64,000 nt of DNA from Centroberyx gerrardi (lineage: Eukaryota; Chordata; Actinopteri; Beryciformes; Berycidae), in contig NC_136010.1 of the NCBI RefSeq assembly GCF_048128805.1, positions 16,795,980 to 16,859,979 on the forward strand, given 5' to 3'. Each line of letters starts with the position of its first letter. Position 1 is the stretch's first letter. The position numbers were made by a program, and so were the translations under genes. Below, piece after piece: positions 37,620-64,000 of the stretch. Below the pieces are notes generated by a model, which made no database searches, had not been told where the DNA came from, and saw only the letters and a list, made by a program, of their open reading frames with translations.

Positions 37620-38187
37620 CACTCACCGGGCACTTTATTAGGAACACCTGTACACCTGCTTATTCATGCAATTATCCATTCAGCCAATCATGTGGCAGCA
37701 GTGCAATGCATAAGATCATGCAGATACAGGTCAGCAGTTTCAGTTCATGTTCACATCAAGCATCAGAATGGGGGAAAAAATGTGATCTCAGTGATTTTGA
37801 CCGTGGCATGGTTGTTGGTGCCAGACAGGCTGGTTTGAGTATTTCTGTAACTGCTGATCTCCCGGGATTTTCACACACAGCAGTCTCTAGAGTTTACACA
37901 GAATGGTGCGAAAAACAAAAAACATCCAGTGAGCTGCAGTTCTGCGGATGGAAACGCCTTGTTGATGAGAGAGGTCAGAGGAGAATGGCCGGACTGGTTG
38001 GAGCTGACAGAAAGGCTTCAGTAACTCAGATAACCTCTTTACAACCGTGGTGAGCAGAAAAGCATCTCAGAATGCAACACAGCGAACCTTGAGGCGGATG
38101 TCACTTTGGTAGCCGGTTGACACTGAGCTGAAAGCTGATACCCACCCAGTATTAGTATGGTGTTCCTAATAAAGTGCTTGGTGAGTG
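37620..38187 (+). mobile_element. Internally deleted Tc1/mariner element, 568 bp
   Basis: Inverted ends CACTCACCGGGCACTTTATT and CACTCACCAAGCACTTTATT both continue to aggaacacc and are flanked by the TA target duplication (37618-37619 and 38188-38189). The interior keeps the 5' part of a transposase gene and then jumps to the right end, so most of the catalytic region is gone. Confidence 0.88.
37739..38053 (+). pseudogene. Tc1/mariner transposase N-terminal remnant
   Basis: The frame reads DLSDFDRGMVVGARQAGLSI, then a helix-turn-helix region (SRVYTEWCEKQK, RLVDERGQRRM, ADRKASVTQIT) and stops at 38051-38053. Similarity resumes downstream in another frame, so there is a frameshift near 38030 as well as a large deletion of the DDE domain. 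Non-functional. Confidence 0.85.
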
Positions 38188-38584
38188 TATATCCAACTTG
38201 TAAAGCATTTCAGTGTGATAAACATTCAGCAGGCTATTTTATGCGTTCATATTCAGCCTGGTGAACATGCTGTTTATAACCTACAACACATTAATGAATT
38301 CAGATTACTGTTGCTACATAGTGCTGTTGAAAATGAATACTTTTTATTCATTGGAGCTTTGGGCCAGTATAGAGATTGGTTGACACTGATCTGTCCATTC
38401 AGTGGACAGTGAAGAAGCTTTTACAAGATGTAGTCACTGGTGATGTCATTGACATCAATATCATGGCATTAATGTTCAAGTCAAGTGCCTGGAGAGAGAA
38501 AATACAGCACTTAATCTTCCCCACACACCCCCACATTATACTGTGTGACGATATCATCTCTCCTGGCAACACTCACAGAACCCA

Positions 38585-38588
<4 letters not shown>

Positions 38589-38625
<37 letters not shown>
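38589..38625 (+). repeat. GT microsatellite
   Basis: Uninterrupted GT dinucleotides of about 36 bp. Confidence 0.9.
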
Positions 38626-38626
<1 letters not shown>

Positions 38627-39227
38627 TGACTTATCCAAGCCTGTATATTCCAGCAAATACAGGCCGCCTGGGATGTCATTTGCGATGATACTCCGTGTGT
38701 TTAATGATGGAAATCCAGGATTCTAATGTTTCACTTCTAGCACAAGCGACAGGTTGTTCTTCACTCGGTGTATTTTTTGTGACATCGGTTAACATGCTTC
38801 AAGACCTCTTTCGGGCAAGTCTGAAATCATTTAGGCGTACCTCTTTCCCTCCATAGCATTGATGACCTGCAAAACTTTGCAGGTAGGGGTAAAAAGAAAA
38901 AAAAAAGTTGCATTACAGGATCGATATAAGTTGCAAACCACCCACTTGTCTAAATCCATACAGGGTCAAAATGCAGCATGGGGCAATTCTGATAATCATA
39001 TGACTACTACCTGAGTTAATCCATACCGACTCATCCTGTCAGCCCCGGTGTGTTACTGCTGGGGGGCAGAACTCCTTTTACCTGCAGCCTCCCACTGCTT
39101 ATTTTCTCTCCAAACTTTACCCTCAAATTTCCTGTAAGGAGGTTTGCTTATGTGTGTCAGGAAACAGGTGGTATGATTTGAGCAGATCAGACTCTTCTGG
39201 TGGGTGGAGTATTGATGGGGGTGTTTA

Positions 39228-39266
<39 letters not shown>

Positions 39267-41448
39267 GAGAATGTGTGTGCATACAGGTTGTGTGTGTGTG
39301 CATGTTAGTGTGTGTACGGCCCCGCTCAGTGCCAGACAGCAGGGGTTATTCTGTCTGCTTGTGCATTGACGTGCTCTGACAGGCCAATCGATGAGGAGGA
39401 GATGCAGTCTGCCGTCGGTTCATTGACCTGCTGTGCTAAAAGAGTACAAGTGGAGGTCATCTCATCTTGCTCCTCATCCAGCCTTGACTGCCTCGGCTGA
39501 CTTGCTAACAGATCTCCTGTTCTGCCTCAGGTTGCCTCTCGCTTTTATAGTGGCCGGCCGAACCTTCAATTGAGAACTAAAACTGAGGTAAAATGTCAAT
39601 ACACAGGTTTTACTTTTTCCGCCGACAAGTAAATACTGCGCTTGCGAGGAGCGCCGCCTGCTAGATGCTTTAAGATTTCACAGTTTTTGCAGGGTTTCAT
39701 TAACCCTTAAATGCCTGGATTTTTTTTTTTTCAAAGGTTTCATGCATATCATCACGTTAAAAGTGTCGCCTACAAACAAGCTCTGCATTTATTTTCTCCA
39801 GGACTTTTTACTTTGTAAGTACCCCTACAATTTATTTATTTATTGAATTTTTTGTCACAAGGCACAAAAACACGGCAGGTCATTCAAATTAACTGCTTTC
39901 AATAGCAAAGAATTTACACCTTTATTCTAAGAAAATAAGTGCAGGGACATTCATTAACACCTAAAAATGCCTCTGCTTCATTTTCTTTAGTTTAAAAAGT
40001 CTTTAAAAACACTTACTTTTTCTTGATCAAGTGCATTCATATATTCAAACACATTTTTTCCCTTATGTGTCAACAAAAAAGGTTCAAAGAAATAAAAAGG
40101 GAATAAATAAAATACAATTAAAAAAAGGCTAATTTTGCAAACAAAAAAAGTGAAGGAAGGAACTGAACAAAATCATCAGTTTAAAGTTGTGTGTGGTTTA
40201 AACAGTAATAATGTTAAGTGTTTGATGCTTCTGTGTCAGTGGCATGATTCCCATGGTGACACCATATTAGGAAGCAGCACATAAATCAAATGTTCATGGG
40301 CATAAAGGTAAAAAGTAAAGTAAAGGAAGTAAAGGAAAAAAAAAGTAAAGGAAATATGATCTGCACGTCGTTGTATTTTCATATCGAGTTGATTTCTCAT
40401 TGCATTTCATCTGCTACAGCTGGGAAAGAATTCATTACCACACCTTGGAAGTGGGCCATGTTAGGCAGAGTTGACAAATGAACAGGCTTAATTGTGTTGA
40501 TCATTTGTGCCTATGTTTGTTCATGGCTGGCACTTAACTAAGTTGGAATATGAAACTCAATCATCCATGTATTGAAGCATTGCAAACAGAAGCACAGAAT
40601 TTCTCATTTTCAACTTCCGACATTAACATTAACACTGTGGAAATGTTTCCTAGAATAAATTGTTTATGCAAAGTTATTATGACAATTTATATTTGAATGA
40701 AGAATAAGATATATTGTACATAAATTAGTACACTGTCATGACAACACACGCCTTTAATGTAGACAACTCTATATTTACAGTAAGTGTGTGTGTGTACTAA
40801 TGAGATGTGAATGTATGCATGGATATGTAGGTGCACATGTTTATGCCTGTAGGTTTGTATTTTGTCATTTTTGATGCATGTTTGCAGATAACTGTGAAAG
40901 TACAAATCTGACAAACAAGAGCTGATAAGGTTTTGGATGAAGGTCGTTGGAGCTCCACGCCTCACCCCCTTCCCCTGACCCGCGCCCCCCAGTCTGGACC
41001 TCGGCTGATGTGTTCATGTAATCCAGTTATCATGCAGTTTGCACGCTCACTCTACCAAGGTGAGTGTTACTCTATACAGGACTTGGGGCCTCCCATCAAA
41101 TTGCGTTCTGCTCTTCCGGGGTCATAATCAAATGCAGTTACCACATAACTCCCCCCAGGTTCAGTCTGTCCCTGCTGCCCCAGATGCAGACACACGTTAC
41201 CGCAGGTTAATAGACTAGCTGGGACATGGGTGACTTCACCAGAATAGTTAAACAGCAAAAAGATTATCATAACATCTTTACTTATACTGTAGATCTAAGA
41301 TATTCAATAACAAATTGTTTTATTTGCCATTATTTCATATTTTAAATGAAAGAGCACAAATGTTTGTGACATTTAAATCAACTTGTATAATTTTCCACCT
41401 GTTCTTTGATCTACTTGCAGTGCCATATTAAAGGGCAATGCCACACTA

Positions 41449-41475
41449 ATATATATATACATAGATATATATATG

Positions 41476-41531
<56 letters not shown>

Positions 41532-41540
41532 CATACTGTA
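41449..41540. repeat. AT/TATG microsatellite
   Basis: Mostly AT dinucleotides, with gtatgt interruptions, over about 90 bp. Confidence 0.9.
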
Positions 41541-41741
41541 TATTTTTTTTTTTCAAAACATAAGGTCAAAACATAACCTGACCCTTAAGGGGCTTTTTAA
41601 CTCTGCATCACTTTAGCAAATTGAAAATAGTCAAATGATTTTGTCAAATGACTGAAATGAATGTGAGGAAATGCCCCGATCACAGAAGACATCGTGAGAG
41701 AAAGAAGAGACAGGAGGCGGTATTTTTATAAGGAGGGGAAA

Positions 41742-44700
41742 TTTATTTATAACACAGGGTGCTGACGGGGAGTCTCCAGCTCAGCGTCTATATTACAAGG
41801 TTGATCTGCAAGGCTGCGTATGTACTGTACTGTATTTGGAAACCAAGATTGCAGTGGCACTAGAAACACACGCTTGAAACAACAGACTCTTTCCCTTTTT
41901 TTTTCATTTTTTCTTCACTTTTCTTACAAAAATGGTACAAACAACAATACAAAATATTTGTGCTGTTGACAGTTTACAAAAAAGTCTTTTGACTTGATAA
42001 CTGTGCAATTATTTTTTCTGCTTTTTTTTTTTTTTTTTCCTCCATTTGAATCTATGTGAGTATGGTACACCAGAATTCCTTCTGGACTGCAACCTCGGTC
42101 ATGCGGGCTGCGACACATTTTAAAATGTTGTATGGTTACTGTTATAGAACTCATCTGTCCATTATAAAAAGACACATGCAAAAAAGCTCCAATTGTACAG
42201 TTATAGTTTGCCTAACTTGGTCTGTTTAGCTTCAAGCAAATACTACATTATGTACACTCAGACTTGAGCAATATTGGGAGAACTCGTATGAGACACTGCT
42301 GCCCGTCTCTGTGGTCCTGGCCAGAGCAGGACAGAGGTCTGGCTGCTGCTGGAGCCTCCCGCCGTGTGTCTCCATGGTCAGGCAGTGTCCAGAGTGAGAC
42401 CAGTTGTCCATAGGCTAACACCAGTCAGAGAGGCAGGGGGGCTCTCTGTCGGGCCAGGCATACCTCTTGTGAATAGGCCTTGGGAAAAGGTAGCCATTGT
42501 TATCAGACCACGCCACTAACAAAGCCACAGGACAGTGCAGCAGTTCTTCCATCATTATCCATTATACCTCCGTATGTATTCAAGAAGTCGAGCCTCGGTT
42601 TACCAAGGAAACGTCAATAAGACAAGTGGACCCTATGGAACATAAATCATCCCTCATTGTCACTTACATCCCTTACAAATTGCATTTAAATGGAAGGTCA
42701 GGTTTGACTGACTCCGTTGATGATTTGCTGCCCCGTATCACTGCTAGTCATTGATAACATTCAGTATCATAATGGCGTCGCGTTATGTGACACAGCTATG
42801 AAGGTCGGGTACCTTGTGTAAAGTGTGTGGGACCTCCTGCTCTGTTTGGCCCTGAATCCGTACTGAATGTCTGATAGGCATAAGGGAACACAAGGCTTTC
42901 ATGAACCATGTCTTTATGAATGCTGGATGGCCTTCAGCAATGTTGGAGCTCCACAGCTGAATTAGAACAATGCTGGGAGGGCTCATATAATATAGAACAC
43001 TCACATATATACAGTAAGGCCTTGAGGGGTGCGTGCGTGGTAGTATAGACTGTACAAGTTGGTTTTAAAGTGGAACGGCTACCTTTTCACGATGATGAAG
43101 CCAACCTTGAACAGTGACACACATACACAAGTATGGCTGTAAGCTCATATAGAATCTTGGAGATCCTCATAAATGCACATGGCTTTTTGTGGTGAAATAT
43201 ACCTTGCCAAGTATTCATTTGAAACGACAAAACTTTGAGTGGAAAAAAAAAATGCAGAGACCACATACAAACAAATAAACCATTTCACCAAATGTATAAA
43301 AAAAAAAATGTATATACAACATTTAAATGTCAGAAATAATCGTGAATAGCAGAAAGTAACAGCTGTGTTTATTTTGTGGAAAATATTCTGTAAGCTATGC
43401 TGAGGAGCAATAAGAAAGATAAGCGCTTATCCAGCAGTAAGCTGCTTCCCGTGGAAACCACTCCACTTCCCCAAGTCTTTTTCTGCTCGGGGCTGACAGC
43501 CGTCCTGAACATCGTTGTCGGTTTCTACAGCGCAAGGTACAGGTTTCTCCCGTTTATCTGTGAAACTATGATATGAGAGTCCTACCCTGTTAAAGTTATC
43601 AATTATTATCACCTTCCTTCCCTTGTCTATGGCCAAATCGCTCTCCAATCTTGCTTAGTTTCAGTACGGCATAGCGGATGTTAGCATTATGTGGTCAAAC
43701 TGTCCCAGAGTGAGCAGGCGACTCCCGCTGGGTGAGGAACAGGTGAAATGCGACGGCAGCAAGCGGAGCAGGAGCGGAGAATCCTCCTCATCACATCTTA
43801 TTAAGGACATTGTAGTGGCTCACTCGTCAAGGAGATTACCTCCAGGGAGCCATCATATTCTTAATTAATAGAGGATCTGAAGGGTGGATTAAACACACAA
43901 CTCTGGCCAATCCCTATCAAATCCACAGGCGGAGTGGGGAGATACAGTGACACTCCCAGCATTGAAGAGCTTTTAGCAGAAATCACATTCTTTCAGCACT
44001 AGAAAAAAAACTGCCTGAGTTGCAGTAAGCTAACATTGGAGAGCATTTCAATGGGCACTCTGAAGATGAGCGATGATTAAACCTTTCTATCACTCACCAG
44101 CATCTCCGAGGGTCCCCGCGTAAAATATTTTGCACGTCTAAATAATTTAACACCAAGACTAAAACTCTTGTTTCATTTCACAATACCCGGTTCAAGAGAC
44201 TGAAATATGATTAAAAATGCCCATGGGTAGTGCTGCTTCTTCATTAAAGCACAACAAAACTGTCTTCTACAATAACGAGCGCTATCACCGAAGCTTTAGT
44301 TATGTAACTCTGCTTTGATAAAGTGCAGAACTTTACAACAGACTTTTTCCTTCCTCTAACTTCTTTTCAAAACCTCTTGAACTTACAGCCAAAAATTTCA
44401 CAAGAAAATTTCAGATGAATGAAACGCTGCCTGAAGAGAGACAGATTGTGAAGGCGCTGAATCCCTGGCTGAGGTTCAGCTCTCCCAGTTTTTTTTGCGA
44501 CAGGAACCGGCACAAAGTTTGTATATTAAAAGTTTGTCATAGAACAACAGTGAATCAGCAGAAAAAAACCCCCAAAAAAACCACAAAAAAATCCACACAG
44601 AAAAAAGAAAACACAGACAATGGGTCAGAATAGGGCTCAAACAAGCTCATAATTCTGTATGTAATGCTGTAAGAGCTATTTGAAGTCATCTAGTGCTTCA

Positions 44701-46017
44701 AAAATATTTCTTTTTCCTCGTCTTTGTACAGTTATATAGTTTTCTTTGACACATTTACCACACAATAACTGGTGCCATGTTGATTACCTTTGGGTGTGGG
44801 GGATAAACATGCAAAACCCCAAATGATCTTAGGGACAAAGTCTCCTTAAATAACCCTCATATGTACTTCATATACCATTATAGAGGTAACACACGTGACT
44901 TATCATTTAATCAATTTAGCAACAAGCCTTATCAAGTTTTAGGTGCAAATAACGAGAGCTCAAAACAAACGCAGCTGCTATCGAAGCCACAATAAACAAA
45001 GACACACGACGCTTTTTCTTTTCTAAGACAGTCCCATCATGTATTTTTGTGATTTCAGTAATCACATTCAAGTTGGCTGTGACCTAGGAGCACAGATACG
45101 CCTGACTTTAAAAGGATGATTTGTCCATAACTTACAAAGACACACTGTAGGCCTATGTACAGTACGTCTACATGAAGCACCCTCATATGCCAACGATGCC
45201 AGTCGACTCTCCTCTGAAACCAGCGCTGACATCTCCCGCAGCTACCGCGGCCCTGCAGGACAACAGAAATGACGAAGGGGAGGTCCGAGTTAAAGGGTCA
45301 GGGGTCATATGGCGGGCACGCAAGCCCAGAAAATGGCAACCAATCCTGAGTTAGCGGGAGTCTGCTAAATACGCACCACTGAAGGCACTTCTTAAACAAC
45401 AGTGCTTCTGTTCTAAGTAATTCAAGTTCAAGAAAGAATAAACCAGGGCCCTCCGTGCAGGAAGGACTTTCATTTCTGTGTTCTGCTGTGTGTGTTTTTT
45501 TTTCTTTTTCTTTTCTTCCCCCTCAGACAAAGCAAGCAGCTGAACCTAAAGCTTCTGCAGAGGGGCAGGCGGGGGCTGACAGCGAGGGAGAAGTGAAAAC
45601 CCTCAGGAACAGGGAACGGCTCGCATGTAAGGGGAGCGAAGTCCAAAAAAATAAAAAAGGCACAACACACTAAAAAGAAAAAAGAAAATCAGACAAAAGT
45701 AACTAACGCCTACATCCAGCATCAAACCTAAAACGAAACAAACAAAAAGCACAGAGTTTGGGAATACGAACGATGAGAAGCCCTGCAATTCAGAGCTTCA
45801 GTTTTCAGTCTCAGACAGGCTTAGAGCAGGAGACGGTTGAGAACAGCACCCAAAACTGACTCACGGCACGGTCCACTGCGGTGGGTAATTTGATTGGTCG
45901 GTTGGTCAGTCAGTTGGTCAGTGTGAGTATGTTGTCATCGTTGCGTGTGTTCAGTGAGGGCGTTCGGCCCCGCGTGTTAGAGGGACAGAGCATGGCAGGC
46001 CAGCTGACGGGACGAGG

Positions 46018-46049
<32 letters not shown>

Positions 46050-46096
46050 TGGCGTGAGTGTGTGTTCGTGCGTGCGCATGTGTGACTGTGTGGGGT
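41742..46096 (-). other. cdh4: Probable cdh4 3'UTR
   Basis: Sequence downstream of the cdh4 stop with no exons. A minus-strand AATAAA at 41742-41747 would give a UTR of about 4.3 kb; nearer signals, for example around 43363, are possible. Contains a GT repeat at 46021-46050. The extent is inferred only. Confidence 0.3.

Positions 46097-64000
<17,904 letters not shown>

Larger units (their letters stand above)
23960..41740. other. Gene-free interval between convergent taf4 and cdh4
   Basis: About 18 kb with no exon that I recognise on either strand. The longer open frames lack family motifs and flanking splice consensus, apart from one transposase remnant. It holds the repeats listed separately (26173, 27930, 28203, 30236, 32388, 33431, 37124 and 37620), homopolymers and microsatellites. 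GC-richer blocks near 31450-31640, 35560-36330 and 40930-41260 could be regulatory. Confidence 0.6.

Noticed and set aside
40933..41127. GC-rich open frame with a strong gtgagtg donor-like site near 41061
   Set aside because: No family resemblance and no partner exon; may be a regulatory block instead.
45455..45673. Lysine/alanine-rich frame in the cdh4 downstream region
   Set aside because: Low complexity, no splice context, lies in the probable 3'UTR.

Overview
The window is nuclear DNA from a bony fish, most likely a compact-genome teleost. The genes are vertebrate and intron-rich, every reconstructed intron is GT-AG, and microsatellites plus small DNA-transposon relics are abundant. Four protein-coding genes can be read exon by exon, and all exon phases agree. 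Order and strands are ss18l1 (-, 3' end beyond the left edge), lsm14b (-, complete), taf4 (+, complete) and cdh4 (-, 5' half beyond the right edge). As I remember the human map, this is the 20q13.33 neighbourhood CDH4-TAF4-LSM14B-PSMA7-SS18L1 with relative strands kept, but no PSMA7 exons are visible here.

Layout. 1-5102: ss18l1 exons 1-6 (subunit of neuronal BAF chromatin remodelling complexes). 5103-6262: spacer. 6263-9272: lsm14b, eight coding exons, 388 aa (P-body and translational repression factor). 9273-10151: head-to-head interval shared by lsm14b and taf4, with a TATA box on the lsm14b side and CCAAT, NRF1-like and YY1-like motifs on the taf4 side. 10152-22049: taf4, 16 exons, 983 aa (TFIID scaffold), then a 3'UTR of about 1.9 kb. 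About 23960-41740: roughly 18 kb without genes between the convergent taf4 and cdh4, holding relics of a Tc1/mariner element, two TTAA-flanked foldback elements, a LINE tail and other repeats. About 41742-46096: probable cdh4 3'UTR. 46097-64000: the last eight cdh4 exons (524 aa, from EC3 to the catenin-binding tail), with long introns.

The four genes do not form a pathway. Three act in transcription or mRNA control and the fourth is a classical cadherin. The most unusual features are non-coding: a perfect 37-bp hairpin in an lsm14b intron; a taf4 intron whose 5' and 3' splice sites both sit in (GT)n repeats; a diverged repeat in opposite orientations flanking taf4 exons 5-10; a small antisense MADF/SANT-like reading frame in a taf4 intron; and two long foldback elements in cdh4 introns. 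I saw no clear new gene system. All calls come from reading the sequence by eye; exon edges rest on splice consensus, phase and remembered family sequences, not on alignments.
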